Below, one piece after another: positions 39,986-59,400 of a stretch of DNA of 64,000 nt; positions within the stretch are counted from its first letter, which is position 1; each line of letters starts with the position of its first letter. A model generated the notes under the pieces. That model saw only the letters and a list, made by a program, of their open reading frames with translations. It was not told the origin of the DNA and searched no databases. The position numbers and the translations under genes were made by a program. The DNA comes from Aphrocallistes beatrix (Eukaryota > Porifera > Hexactinellida > Sceptrulophora > Aphrocallistidae): contig OY725496.1 of NCBI GenBank assembly GCA_963281255.1, positions 4,255,723 through 4,319,722 of the forward strand. Reading direction: 5' to 3'.

Positions 39986-42900
39986 ATGTGCAGCACTTTC
40001 TATAGAGAGAGATTAGGCGCACTTCTCGGCTGGTACTCAGAGTGGACCAGCTGTGAGCAGGTGATCACTCTCTGCTACCTCCTCTCGCGGATCTCCTCCA
40101 TCCAGGCCAAGTTCCTCACTCTCTTCCTCGCCTCGCACCCAGCCTCAGTGGACACGCGAGACGTGGAGATTCTAGAGCAGGAGGCGAACTCTCCCAGTTA
40201 GTCCCTACCCTTATTCCCAGTCTTATTCTAGGTTTAGAGTTCTAAAACATTATTATATTCTGAAATGGCTTTACTGCAAGATGACAGGGTGACATCTCTA
40301 TAGGCTTCCTGAGTGGCTTACACAGAGAACCAGACGAAGTGGTCCTCTCACACCTACTCTCTCACCTGCCTCTACTCAAGGTGGACTCGCACCTAGCTCG
40401 CAGAGAGTACATGAACCTCTTGCCGAAGGTGGCTGTTCATAGATTATTACATAAACTAGCCAATGTAGAGTTCTAATGCATTCCTTTCGCTCGCAGGTGT
40501 TGCTGGGGTCGTGTGAACACGCGCACTACTTGGATCAGTGCTGGCAGCTGCTGTGTCTATCCGTACTGCACCCCGCCTTCCCTCCAGACGACAAGAACTC
40601 GCTCAACTACTGGCTGATCCGACTTCGCGAGAAGAGCAGAGTTGTGGAGCATAAGCAGCACATGCTAGGGTCTGGATTGTTGGGAGGGGGCTCGATGCCC
40701 CCTCACATCCCTGCCCCGACTATGGATGAGTTCCAGACGCCTCTACTCCCACACCCTCCCCCTGCCCACCACATCCCTCACCATGTGGCACACTTCCCAC
40801 ACATCCAACCACCTCTCTCTTCCCCAGGTCCTACTGATAGCACATGCTATGTGCCACTACTTTATTATTCTTTATTTAATTAATATAATCAACATTTAGG
40901 TATACCACCGCATACCAACGGCCCGTCTACTGGCACTGGGAACTTCTTCCCGCTCCTGAGCTCTCCCCTCCCCATCTCATACCCCCCCGTGTCCCCCACT
41001 ACCCTGGAGACACATCAGCCTCACTTCCAGCTGCAGCCTTCGGACTCAGGCGTCGTTCTGACAGAGCAGGGGGCGACTGCGTCTGCGGAGTACTCCGGGA
41101 GACAAAACCAGATGTCTTGGAGTAACAAACACGCAGTTACAACGAACGCATTCAAACTACCTAACGGAGCTACTCCGCATGTCAATGGAGTCCATGTACA
41201 TCAGAGAATAAAGGATGATGAGAAAGGTTAGTCAACTTTACAAAGACAGCTCTAGAATCTTCCATTATTTTGTATTTCATTTCAGAAATACAATAAATAC
41301 TTGATTGGTTAAGAGCTGTATTGGATAATTTGTAGGAAGTATAATTCAACTCTCAAGACTAATATCCATAGTAAATGTTTTTTGCAAAATCTCTTTAATT
41401 AACTGTACATGGTTGCAGTTCATAACTTTAGTTAATCCTATATACTCGTCTAATTCTAGGGGAACCCGTGATTCGCTCGTTGAGCTACCCCCTGAGTAAG
41501 AAGTGTAACGGCGGTTCTCACACTCAACCCCATCACACCTCTCCAGACTTTGCACTGCAGTTTGATGTCAGCACTGCTAACACCGGTAACAGCAGCTCTA
41601 TTTCAGGATCTTCTGGAGAGTATGACGTCACAGGGAGACAGGATCAATCTGTATTTTGCCAGCCTGGAATGAAAGGTTCATAATTCTCAACATGTTCCGT
41701 GTTATGAAATTATTACTTTATTTGGGTTAAATTTGTACAGAGGTAGTCAACTGGTTGAAGAGTCTTCGTCTTCACAAGTACCAAGACATCTTCTCCAAAC
41801 TCAGCTACCAGGAGATGATCTCATTGGACGATTCAAAACTAGAGATTGAGGTCAGATATCAATGGCATTATTAATTTGTATTACGATATACTATATTTAA
41901 CCGATTTAAAGTACTAATTCTGTGTAGAACGTTACGACTGGTGCAAGGCACAAGATAATGCAGAGTATACAGAAGCTCTCTACTCGATCTCAGCTTCTGC
42001 AGAAACTAGATCAGGTAGCACCGCCCATCATTAAATAGAATAAACTTGAACCATATTGTCACATTTAAAATTTATTTCTCAGGACTTAGAATCCATGGTT
42101 TCAGTGCCTCCTGAGTCCCAAGAGTTCCTAGCTATCCTATCTGATTTACGCTCAGTCGTGGTATCCCCAATACTCCCGTTTACAGTCCCTTCCACTCCGC
42201 CTTCAGTAGACAGTATTAACCTGCGGCCCTCCCCGGATAGCATCGGATCATCAACCAGCGGGATTTCCTCCCATACCTCCCACGAGGATATTGGAACATT
42301 GGATAGCTGTAAGAATAATGAAGGTGAACTAGCATATTTAAAAATAGCTTTATTAGTCTATAAAGGATTGAGTTTCAAAATACAGCATTGCTCTGTGCTA
42401 TATTTAACTGACACAACTTTCGTACAGGATGTTCTGTCCTAGCATCATAGCAGCGAGCAGTACGTGGTATGAACACGTTAACATCATGAAAGTAAGAAGG
42501 AATTTTACAATATTATGCCGCCATAACCACTAGTAGGACTACAGCTTAGCAACTCATGTCGTGGTGATCCATTTACGCCAAATTTTCCAATCTCACACCT
42601 TTATTTTATTGCTGAATCTGATTTATTCGGGAGCAAAACGCCATATCATTATTGTTAGTATTGAAAGTATCTTTCTACGTAATTCCTATTCATATTTTCT
42701 TGAAAATGATGTAAAAGATTTGATATGCATTTGGGACTTATTCAAAGTTTGATTATCATTCGAATTATTAATTGGAAAACGTAGATGGTTCTAGAAATTT
42801 TATTAATGCTGGTTGTGTATCACATTTATGCTAATGTCAATAGTATTATCTCAGTCAAAGGCAGACTTATAAGCTTGCTCGTATATCCTAATTAACTATG

Positions 42901-44856
42901 GTATTTCCGTTGTTCAGAAAGTTCAAACCTATCATTCATTTATTAACTTGTACTCCAACACTTCTTGTGAGATTCAAAATATAAACACGCCCACATTTGG
43001 TTTATTTTAAGGTACTTCCGGATATTCAAATTCACCATGTGAAGATCAAGACACAGTCCATCCTCAAGAGACTAATAATCTAGACGACCAGTCCTCCCCT
43101 TCACAGTCGGTACGCTCCTCCAGCACAGAATCGCCTCTATACACACACTTGTCGCAGGAGGAACTGAATGTGGAGCACAAAATACTTGTAGATTCCAAAG
43201 TGTGCGATGTACAGAATGATGATCTCGCCTCTATGACTGTCATCGTTATTTATAAAGGTAATCTCAGATGTTTAGCTCCGATAGTTGATAGTTACACAAT
43301 TTACACGGGGATAGTGTTTATATGTGTTTCGCTAGTTTTCTCCAAACTGATGTTGCAAGCGGATTTGGAAGATGATTCCTTCGCAATTTTCCTTCAGATA
43401 TTAGACAAAGCCATTTATCATGAAGTGAGTACTTTGTATTATATTTGCTGGAAGACTGCTGTAATTCACAATATTATGTACACTCATAAATGTTTGCGAT
43501 TATTTTCAGGCATTTTCAGACGGACAAAAGCGGCTATTTACGAGCTGGAAGGCACAGGTCGAACAGTTCGCACTTCGTAACCATGTATTCCAGCTGAACA
43601 AGACCAACAATAAGAAAGTCGACAACAAAATGTTAAGAGCCAGAAAGTGAGTTTGAGTTAATGCTGGATAGAATAGGGTGGCCTTTACAAGTAATTAATG
43701 TGATCGTATTCAATAGCAGCTGGAGCGCCGGGACTCAGACCGTTATTCAAACTCTTCCTGCAAACAAGGTTCAGAGGCAATGGAGAGCTCCTAACAGGAT
43801 TCAGACTCCGCTCCCCTCTGTTCACACCCACTACTTAACACCCCCCATTGCACCCCCTGTGGTACAACCCCCTCTCTCCGCTGTCAGATCTTTCCCTAAT
43901 TCAAAGTACAACCATGTCAGTTTCTATCTTTTAAGATAGTCTGCCTCAATCAATCTAAATTGTTTTGTATTAACTGGCTTTATGTTATTGCGCGATCTTA
44001 TAGTTCCATCCCATTAAGCCGAGCATCAATAAGACGAGATCCTTTCCCTGTCAACACCCTCACAACCCTTCTAACTATTTCACAGAGCACCCACCAAACG
44101 GTAACTTTGTATTAATAGTGGACCGTATTGCTACGTTATAATCAACGTGAGAATGGTAACTACCCATCAGGAAGGAGACGTTAGGGGAAGCGATGAAGGA
44201 AAAGATTATCATTAATGCCTTCGTTGCAGATGTGTGATCCTGTAGTGTAGATTCGTGAGTTTATTTTTTTTACTCAAATGTGGTTCAATCTATTTCATCG
44301 TAACTTGATAACCATCGCCACCAAATTGTGGCAAGCGACACAATTTGATGGTGATGATTATCAAGTTACGATGAAACTGATTAAACCACAAGGCCGTTTG
44401 AGTAAGCGAAACAAAATCTCAGAATTCTACGGATAATCTCAGAATTCTACGCTACAAAACCATCCTTGGTTATGTAGTAAAAGAATCTCACGAATCTACG
44501 CAACAATACTAAAAATATTTTATAGTCTTCAAAAACAGCTTATAATCTCAAGTTGAGACACTTCTTCTTCTAGAGTGCAATAGCGAAGGAGAAATGATAT
44601 GCATTACGACGCTAGGAAACCGAATCAAATGCAGCACCTCTAATGCGATGGATCCCGAGTTCAATCACTTGCAAACGAACGACGTGTACATAGAGTCGCT
44701 GTGTAGAAGCATGACAGATCACGCTCTTGGTGGTAAGTCCCTCTACCAGTGTTTTGAATTGAATTCGATGTCGAATTATTATTCTCTTTCTGCTGTACAG
44801 ATTCAACACCTGTAACTGCAGATAAACAGCTAGACACCTCTAGCTCCTACCTATGA
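39986..44856 (+). CDS. SAMD4: SAMD4/Smaug RNA-binding translational repressor (15 exons)
   Basis: Exons 39986-40196, 40304-40428, 40497-40827, 40900-41226, 41460-41675, 41741-41850, 41928-42014, 42083-42323, 43012-43257, 43336-43424, 43510-43646, 43717-43915, 44004-44100, 44574-44732, 44801-44856; phases all match, 876 residues. The N-terminal dimerisation region (LGALLGWYSEWTSCEQVITL) matches Smaug ([20 protein letters not shown]). The SAM domain in exons 6-7 (VVNWLKSLRLHKYQDIFSKL, TTGARHKIMQSIQKL) binds the SRE hairpin in mRNA. The PHAT-like piece in exons 10-11 is IFLQILDKAIYHEAFSDGQK. The end, ESLCRSMTDHALGD, matches human ESLCLSMTEHALGD. It recruits CCR4-NOT to repress maternal mRNAs in cytoplasmic granules. 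Exon 12 to 13 joining is the least certain. Confidence 0.93.
44247..44499. mobile_element. Foldback MITE in SAMD4 intron 13
   Basis: Outer arms GTAGATTCGTGAG (44247-44259) and CTCACGAATCTAC (44487-44499) are perfect complements. Inside, a long hairpin pairs TTTCATCGTAACTTGATAA (about 44292) with its complement ending near 44385, and further out TTTACTCAAA with TTTGAGTAA. Target duplication not identified. Non-coding. Confidence 0.65.
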
Positions 44857-46473
44857 CCCTCACACCAACGCAGATCTATTTATAGCGCATCATTTATTGG
44901 CTGTTGATCGGTCGGAATCATCCAACCTCCTTTATAACGTACTCGGCCTAAGCCCACTTTTTAACTCATATTTTCCATATTTCTATGTATATCACTGTTG
45001 CTAGGTTGTAATGTTAGGAGTAATTGAAATACTGTATGCATGCGATGCATGAATATTAGCCCTTTCTGTCTGGTAGCTGCTAGTATGATTTGCTATAACA
45101 GGCTCCCTCTGTATGAGTGTAATCAATGTTCAGTTATTATTACATGTTGTCTTCTCTCTAGTCTAGTCATTTCGTGGGAAATTTTTGCCCGCACAACTGG
45201 TATACATTAGCCAAAGGGGGTGAGATGAGAAACATATCAAATGTAGAGTAATCTAATCTCTCAAAAAGACCCACTCGATCTGATTACATCTTGATCATAT
45301 GGGAGGTATCGTCTATCTGAGACAGAGCATAATGTTATATTACATTACCATATGTCTTCCGTGATAAATTATTGCATGTCTACCTATAGCTTCCGTATTG
45401 AATGGTCATATGTAATGATATGCTACAAGTTCACTTATGTGCTCTGTTCCCTCATGTGCTCTGTTCCCTCAAAATGAATTATCCCAAATATCTTTTCGAG
45501 ACTTAGTGCTTACGTATGTCCAGCGTGAACCCAGATGAGCATATTTCACGACCACACCATCTCGTATTTTTATCACGAGCAGTATTGTTCTGTTTTGACT
45601 CAGATCTTAATATAGAAAGATTATCCGATTTAGCAAAGACAGTTAACTTATACGTATATCAAATATATTAATTATGCAATAGTTAGTTATTCTAGTTAAC
45701 TCCAGTTTTAAAGACCTCATATTTATTAAACACAATTCCTCCTCTTAGATGACTTTTGGAGTCTGACAAATACTGCCATTCTGACTGACACTAACATTGA
45801 CTTAGAAAGGTGAAAGTGTTTGTATATAGGAGCAGTTTCGCACAACGATCCATTGTTTTTTGAAGCGAATTTATGTGGTTATGACGTCACATATACATTA
45901 AACAACGACATGGACTCTAGCAATAATATACGTATATTATATTGAATTGATTGATAGCTGAGCTTAACTGAATAAATCAAGTCGATTCAGTTGTATGCTC
46001 TCTTGGGAATCTGAACTATACTAGCTTGCGTATAATATCATGATTTTATTGATTTTATCAGAACAATCAGGCATTTCCCCTAGAGATAAGTAGAAGCAAT
46101 ATCTTCCCTAATTAAGCTATCAATACTTCGAATCATTTTGCTTATTAACTTCTACGGCCGAGATAATTGTCTAATACTGTTCACTATACGTACGTTGAAT
46201 TGTATATTGAGTCTTACTATATCAGTTTTGCTTATCTCAACCAAACTGGAAAAACTAGTCTAACGAGTCTACTCTGGATTCATTTCAGTTGCTATGTGGC
46301 TCGCATTAGGACATGAAAAAACAAGTTTATCTTCGCTCAAGTACGAATATTTAGCTAGGCCAGAAAGCTCAGCTATAAATAGGAGAGGAAATATTCCTGC
46401 TTATTTTAGCACCTTACATTCTTATCTGTTTTTATTTTTCATCTACCACACTTGTTCGTTAGTGACCCTAGGA
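44857..46473. other. Intergenic DNA between SAMD4 and RAN
   Basis: 1.6 kb, AT-rich. A CRE-like TGACGTCA lies at about 45883. The open frame upstream of and in frame with RAN (46294-46473) is leader sequence, not family-conserved. Nothing else recognised. Confidence 0.5.
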
Positions 46474-52125
<5,652 letters not shown>

Positions 52126-52318
52126 GCAGGCAGCTGCTCGGGGAGTTTGAAGAATTAACGTCTGATGTTTCCCTATTCGAGCATCTTTCTGAACTAGCAG
52201 TAGTATAGGATAATTCAGCCATTGTAGTAGTCATGGCTTAGTTTTATGTTAACTATTCTGTCAATTGTTAAAGTAAGTTATCATCATCTTACTACTTGGT
52301 CAAATAAGCTATTAATTA

Positions 52319-52359
<41 letters not shown>

Positions 52360-53510
52360 CTTATTTGTAGAATTAAATATGTACTCTACTGTTTAATTAT
52401 AAGAGTTTTATTCTATTTTCATTCAAAATATTTAAAAAACAAACAAACACTAGATATCAATGGATAAATGCATTTCCATCTAAAATATTTGTCAATAAAA
52501 ATGTATACATAACAGAGGAGCTACTTGTCTACGATCATTCTATTCATGTCATCTACATGGAGAGTAGACAATTTGCATTCACTCACTAAATTTCTTATAT
52601 CTACACATAGCACAATGAATAAACACTATCTCAGGTTGGTGATAAATATCTCTATTTTCTCATTAGTAATGTTTCCCTCTGCTTTGCCATTATTTTATAG
52701 CCTACAACTGAATTATTGAGTTTATACAAATTTAATGGTCGCGGCAATCAATAATTATTTTGTTATTTGGACTGTCTATATAATTTGAATAGTGATTTGA
52801 TTGCTTCCCTTTCCCGTCTAGCGAGTTCATACTAACCTGCACTGGCATATTTTTCGATAAAATATGAAGGAATGGAATACTCTGTAATTCATATTCAAAT
52901 TTTATCTACTACAACCTTTGTTTGATTTTGGATGTTTGCAATGGGAAACAGAAACAAATTAAAAAATATTTTGGATTGCTATTTTTAGTATCACGACGCT
53001 ATTGGAATAATTTGTGGTTTTATCGCTAGCAAATGTAACATGTTACTAAAAATAACTATTGTATCATCTTCATTATTAGTGTTTAATGACTCAAGCGTTT
53101 CCACTTTGAGCAAAGTTATTTTTAGTTTTTTTGTACGTTTTAGAACTTCAGTAGACTCCCAGAGCATTTTCTTCGCTGTCTGATGCCAGTTGAGAACGAC
53201 TGGAAATGCTTATTTGGTAATATCTCTGTTAAAGTATCTAACTTAACATCTTTTGTGTTCCTTTTGTATGGGTTACCTCGAGCGGATGTTTTTATTGAAT
53301 GTCCATTAAATCTATTCAATAGATTGACACAAGTGTTATTTTCTTGAGTATAAACAAGTTAATTTATAATAATCAGGTTTCAAAATTCTTTCAATAAAGT
53401 ATGAATTCAATCCATTCTATTTTCTCGACAGTCGTCATCACACGTCATTAATTGCACGAGAAGAGAATCTCAGTCACAGAACTGCAGCAGAGACGATCTT
53501 TTCAATCTCT
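52126..53510. other. Spacer downstream of RAN
   Basis: AT-rich, holding a CT microsatellite at 52324-52357. No gene recognised. Confidence 0.5.
52324..52357. repeat. (CT)n microsatellite
   Basis: About 17 uninterrupted CT dinucleotides. Confidence 0.95.
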
Positions 53511-53514
53511 CCAC

Positions 53515-54225
53515 CAAGAGGGGGTACACAGTGGCATTATGTGGAGAACTGGCATTTTGGGCTACTCTTTTTAATTCCCCCACTAGGAGGGGGTGCTCTG
53601 TGGCATTATGTGGAGATTGGGCATTTTAGGTAACTCTTTTGAATCCGCCCGCCAGGAGGGGGTGCTCTGTGGCATTATGTGGAGAATGGGCATTTTGGGT
53701 ACCTCTTTTCAATTCTCCCACTAGGGGGGGTGCTCTGTGGCATTATGTGGAGATTGGGCATTTTGGGTACCTCTTTTCAATTCCCCCACTAAGAGGGGGT
53801 GCTCTGTGGCATTATGTGGAGAATGGGCATTTTGGGTTTCTCTTTTCAATTCCCCGCACCTGAAGGGGGTGCTCTGTGGCATTATGTGGAGAATAGGCAT
53901 TTTGGGTAACTTTTTTCAATTCCCCCTCCCGCCTAGAAGGGGTGCTATGTGGCATTATGTGGAGATTGGGCATTTTGGGTAACTTTTTTCAATCCCCCAG
54001 CCAGGAGGGGGTGCTCTGTGGCATTATGTGGAGAATGGGCATTTTGGTTTCTCTTTTCAATTCCCCGCACCTGGAGGGGGTGCTCTGTGCCATTATGTAG
54101 AGAATGGGCTTTTTGGGTTTCTCTTTTCAATTCCCCGCACCTGGAGGGGGTGCTCTGTGCCATTATGATGAGAATATGTATTTTGGGCCATTCTTTTCAT
54201 TCTTCCACCAAGTGAGAATTGTCTG
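53515..54225. repeat. About 70-bp minisatellite, roughly 10 copies
   Basis: GTGCTCTGTGGCATTATGTG recurs every 68-72 bp, each time followed by GGGCATTTTGGGT and a CTTTTCAATTCCCC stretch. The last copies change TGTGGCATT to TGTGCCATT and fade into diverged copies to about 54310. It produces misleading ORFs on both strands. Confidence 0.9.
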
Positions 54226-54547
54226 TAGCATTTTGTGTGCAAAATACATTTTGTTCTAACCCTTTTCAATTCCTTCTCCATAATGGGATACTCTTTTGCA
54301 TTATGTCTACAAGCTGTATTTTCGTTTACCATTTTCGATAGATCATTTCCTGTTTTAATATGTTTTGAATTTTCCTTTTAGTGACCTTTTTATCTTTTTG
54401 TTTCCCTTTATTCCTGGAGTCATTGCTGTGTATTTATTCCTTTTTTGTAAAATTTTCTCTCTGTTTCTTTTTTATTTGGAAATGTTCCCACGCTCCGCTC
54501 CTTTGCTATCGTGTCAGTTTGTTCCTTTGGAACACTGGAAATTTGTT

Positions 54548-54618
54548 GACTTGCTTGGGATTCGAACCTGCGCCACTTTGTTATAGACTCAGTGCGCTAG
54601 CCACTCGGTCATGAAGTC
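54548..54618 (-). repeat. tRNA-like relic (tRNA pseudogene or SINE head)
   Basis: On the minus strand, a box A-like TGACCGAGTGGCTAGCG and a perfect box B GGTTCGAATCC are about 35 bp apart, and the ends pair over five bases (GACTT with AAGTC). The T-stem and anticodon arm do not fold properly, so it is not a working tRNA. A Ser/Leu-type tRNA ancestor is suggested by CCGAGTGG. Confidence 0.55.
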
Positions 54619-54619
54619 C

Positions 54620-55267
54620 CACGTCTTTAAAATGTTCTAAAATTATATTTAAAACGTTTGACACTAATGCTTTCAGAGATATGTTGAGTGTCAATGTCAG
54701 TGTAGAATGTAGATTAAATTATTGGTTAAATTTTGCAATAATCATAGTGCCGTAGTGTACACCAAACCTTTTATTCATTACGACTATGTGTATTGCAATT
54801 ATGTTATTGTCACAAGTCGACGGAGGCATTATTTTCTGCTAACTAAACTCGATGCAATTCAACGAAGAATTCGTAATTACACGTTGCATGAAATGCACCT
54901 GCATATTAGGACCAATATTCTCGAGACATACTTTGTGTTTGCATTAGTTAAGCTATCGGAAGAACGAGTTGCACATCGGTAACTATCAGAGACGAAGAGT
55001 TCATTATTTACCGACTATTATGAATATTTTGATAACTTCTGAAATACCCAGAACGCGTTTAGATTTATTCATCATTATTTGAGAGTATTTTTCTTGTTAT
55101 TCGAGTGTAAATTTACACACTTGATCCTATCTATTGATCTAAACACAACCTGTAGTTAAATTATATTTATATGTAATTTTGTGCAAATAATTTAATTAAT
55201 AAAAGCAGCTGGATATAAGTATACAATTGAAAATTTGACGTTTGGTTGAAATTATGTGTGTCCATAC
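54620..55267. other. AT-rich spacer
   Basis: About 650 bp between the tRNA-like relic and the second microprotein gene; no supported feature. Confidence 0.5.
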
Positions 55268-55498
55268 TCAACTTTTGAATTGTTTCTTGACATTATCAAC
55301 TCTCTGCTGGATCAATTCTAGTTGACTCTGAATGCTTGACATGGTGGGCGAATGTTTTTGTGTAGGCGCTCTTGTTTTTAGCTTCTTCTTGGTTGGCATA
55401 AAAGCATTGGCTATTTCTAGCATATAAAAGTCTCCAGATTCCAACGCCACCTGTTCGTAGTACTGCTGGGCAATTAGGGAACTCGTTTGTGGTTCCAT
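55268..55498 (-). CDS. Microprotein family member 2 (76 residues)
   Basis: A single-exon paralogue of the 48827 gene on the opposite strand, 3.1 kb beyond RAN. It reads MEPQTSSLIAQQYYEQVALE, then SGDFYMLEIANAFMPTKKKL, then SPTMSS and a helical tail IQSQLELIQQRVDNVKKQ. Over 60% of positions agree with member 1, and most changes are conservative (Y/F, L/I, R/K). Gaps fall only near the N-terminus and before SPTMSS. Its TATA box is at 55576-55569. The function is not known. Confidence 0.75.
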   Translation of the reverse strand: MEPQTSSLIAQQYYEQVALESGDFYMLEIANAFMPTKKKLKTRAPTQKHSPTMSSIQSQLELIQQRVDNVKKQFKS

Positions 55499-55568
55499 AC
55501 AAGCTGAAGCGGATTTTTTTGTCGACTTATAATTATTGTTTTGAATAGATTAACCTCCAACCTTAGTC

Positions 55569-55576
55569 TATTTATA
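55569..55576 (-). promoter_or_regulatory. TATA box of microprotein gene 2
   Basis: TATAAATA on the minus strand, in GAGTATAAATAGAC, 71 bp before the ATG at 55498. Confidence 0.65.
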
Positions 55577-56407
55577 CTCAACAGGTGATCTTATGTTACC
55601 AGGGCAACCGCTAGCCTCTATTGCATGGTATCCAGAGTCCAGCATAGAACATCAGCATAACTTAAAAGTAATACCCTGGCTTGCATCATCCTGTTCACTG
55701 CCACTTTATTTTGGATTATTAATTGGTTTAAAAATCTGACTAGTTTAAAGGGACTGTTCCATCAGTGCTTACCTGATCACTATGTGTAAAATAAAGACAC
55801 GAGTCATTACTCATTAGATTGCTAGATTGGGCAATATATTACTTGTATTTTATTTAGCTAATTGGAATATATAATTTCATTAGACTCCTCCTGAATTAGA
55901 ATCGATTGAATAATCTGAAATACAGGCCAACTTTTGAAAAATGTCTACAGACTAGTGCAACTCCAGAACGATACAACCCATAAATCAGAGGCGTGAAAAT
56001 AGGTATGTGCATTGTAATCAAGAAAATAATGAAATCTATCTACATCATAAATTGTCATACATACACACTTTTGTGCGAATTAGATTGTTTGATTTCGAAG
56101 CATCGCGCGTATAAACGGAAACAGAACGCCGTCCATGCCATAAGAGCATTTTCCTATAGGAACTGCACTAAATGTTATTTTTAGATCATGTCTAGCCACC
56201 GGAAGTTCTCTTAACTTGTATATTCAACAGATTATGAATCACTTTATTCTGCACAAATATATACATAGTTGAAATGTGATATTTTGCAATGAATTAAATA
56301 TACTTTAAATTTATAAAATCAACTAAATGCATGAGAAAGCTAGATCTGCGAGTATTTATAGTGCTGGGTGGCTGGCGGTCAATTGAAGGGGTGAGTGTAG
56401 TTCGTAG
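55577..56407. other. Spacer between microprotein 2 and the TRP gene
   Basis: 830 bp of AT-rich sequence; no gene, repeat or transposon end recognised. Confidence 0.5.
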
Positions 56408-59400
56408 TTAGTCACTATCTGACAGGATGGGCATTTCTTCAGATTTCAAATGATAGTTGAGTTGCTGAATGTCCCTAGTTAGAGACATCATCATGAACAG
56501 CAACTGTTCTATCTTATGATCCATTTCTTGCTGTTTTGTGAATTGCTTCTGTTCCATCATTTGGTGCTTCTCTTCGATGATCTGAGTAAATTCTGTTTTT
56601 AGATTATTATGATGCTGATCTAGTATGTGCATTATCTCCATAGAAGGATGTGGAGTAGCGCTGGATCTCCTATTGGATGTTTCTAAATTTGGCCCCTCCC
56701 ATCTATCTACCTCTGGAACTGGACCATTTCCTAGGCCTGTGGCACCTAATCCCATGGTGAAGAGCTGTTTATCTTTGTACTGGAGGTTTCTCTTCCGCCT
56801 TGTATTCAATGCCTCTTCAACTCGGTCCACCCAAGTGCTGTTCCAATGTGCATACGTCAAGTCTATAAGTTCGAGTAGTTATCATAATCTTAACTAGACG
56901 GTACATTATATAGTACAAGCACACATACCTGATTCGAAATATTTTCTCATCTTTTTCCTTGATATCTCAAGCATGGGATAATAAAACATTTTCTTCAAAT
57001 CAAAACAGAGAGAAATCAATGAATTCTGTTGCATTTTTAGAAGAAAGTCGAGTTTATATGAGGTTACATATCGCTCCGCCCGATTCCTCGACAGAGCATA
57101 AGTATTCGAGACATGGGCGATAAAAATTACTCTTAAAATGAGAAGAATCCATCCTAACATGAAGAAGAATACCAGCACTGCAAACCAGTTGAAGATGGTG
57201 ATGTAGTCCACTTTAACGACACTGCCCTGTTCTATGAGATATCGGATGCTGGTGAGCAAAAGCCACCAGTATTGTGTGACATATTTATCCCGCAGGAGGT
57301 TTCTTGCTCCTACCGGGAGAGTTTGATTGGTGAAGTTGTCAGTTGGAGCCCGGAACGAGATGAATAGCGTCCCTACACGTAATATACCATGTTAATTTAC
57401 AGCCCAAATACTCGTAGACTTATTAGTGAATAATTTTGATAGAATACGACTTACCGGAAAATGTGAACAGAGATAAGCCCACTATTACCAAGAACTTCGG
57501 GAGATCTCCCGAGAGTGTTGTCCAGATTGTATGTACGTAAATTCCAAACGGGGATACAGTGAGTAGTTTAACGACTTCTAGCGCTCTTAGGAAATAAAGT
57601 ATCGATGCAAAATACCACTGTAGTGGACTGTCATTCCAGCAGAACACTAAGAATAACGGGAGACTGGAGATAATCCCTAAGTCTATGATGTTGTGCAAAC
57701 AGTACAAATAGTCTGCGATTCCAAAGGGCAAGGACTCGACAAGGTAGAGCACATCCATTAGAAATGAGATCTTACCTATATTTAGAGTAAAAATTATACC
57801 ATGTATCTTAAATACAGTGAGATATCTTTTTTGAAAATTACTTACCCTCAGTTTCTTTATGCTTAGTGCGAAGAGCATCCCGTTTCGTCTTACACCTGAG
57901 AGCTATTTCACACACTTCGAAGAAGGTGTGGAATAGCCAGCTAAACAGTGCGAGTATCAAGCTTATCACCATAAAAATGTTCCAGTGGTTATTGAAATTG
58001 AATAATGTGCATGTCTCTATTTGATCGGCCGCGTATATGAATAGGTAGGAGAGTGCTGCCATGTTGAGTATGAAGAAAATACATTTGAGCGCGATATACC
58101 AGACCCCATATTTCGATAGCCAATGCGATACTAAGATACGGAGAGGGAGACAATCGACGAAATCCATATTTTCACAGTTGCTGATTTCTTCTAGTAAGGA
58201 AAGCTTTTTCTCTTTGTAATCGATTGCATTCTCCGGTAGCACCCCATTATCATCCATCTGAAAGGTCCTTAGATCGAAAATCCCTAGGAATGTAACGTGT
58301 TAAGGTATAGTTAGATTAATTGATGAAATTTAAATATCTACATTTTGAGGAAATTATTCTATCAAGATCGACATGAATCATATTATTCTTTTTCATATGT
58401 CCCAAGTTTGACTGTGCACAGTGCCGGTCACCTGTCACTGTCAGTAGGACCATACCCACCAAGTTTATGATTGTAGAAGCCGGGCCTGCCCGGGCCCAGG
58501 TTTTGTATTAGTATTTTCCAAATCTTGGCTTATATATTAATACTTATTTGCGTTGAGATGTGAGTTACTAGGGCAGTGGTTCCCAACCTGGGGTCCATGG
58601 ACCCCTTAGTGGTCCACAGGATTCGAAATTTTGTGTTACGGTTAATAGGAGGAGGTCCACAGAATATAGGAAAATTTTTATAGGGGGTCCACAGCCCAAA
58701 AAGGTTGAAAGCCGCTGTACTAGGGGATCCTGTACATGTCATAAACAATATTTTTAAAAATAGCCCCACTGAAACGCTATTTCTTGAATTTTGAAAGTAT
58801 TTCGAGGCTAATTGAATGGTTCTTTTTAACAAATGCATGACCATAATTATATATTAAATAGTTCGAACTGATTATAATAAAATTTATCAGCTTATGACTA
58901 TCAGATTTACGTATTTGCGAGAAATTCATATTTCAGCGCGAATGCGGGTCATTTGGAATCGATGCTTTTTATAGATATACACGTACTTATTTGTCGGCCG
59001 CCGATAATACTTATCTTATGGCGTTGACGCCAGAGTTTTTTACCGATAATGCAATTTCAAGGCGTTTTAAAATTTCGTCGCTATATCTGCGGCCGACATA
59101 TTAGTAATCCCTTCTTTTTAACGTCTGCAAGATCACCGCAAATTTATCTGGCAATGGTAAACACGTGCATCTCTTCAATCTCCGTTTACGTAGTTATCAA
59201 ACTTTATTATTACATACCTTGAATTTTATTCTAAAAATAGATTTGATTGACTGGACAATACTGAGTCTACTATATTACTTTTCCGACCCCGTGCTTCTAA
59301 TATTATTTGCTTCTTCGTGATGATACTGGTCAAAAGATATGTTGTTATGAGGAGATTACCTGGTCTATTTTTGACTGAACAATGGTTTAGAGTTTCTTGT

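Noticed and set aside
46294-46473. 60-residue N-terminal extension of RAN in frame
   Set aside because: Not found in Ran proteins; MAAEIAP at 46474 aligns with the usual start, so the upstream part is leader.
53639-54332. Repetitive ORFs on both strands (for example MWHYVEIGHFG-type repeats)
   Set aside because: They are translations of the 70-bp minisatellite; present in several frames and on both strands.
54548-54618. Functional tRNA gene
   Set aside because: Box B is good, but T-stem, acceptor stem and anticodon arm do not pair properly.
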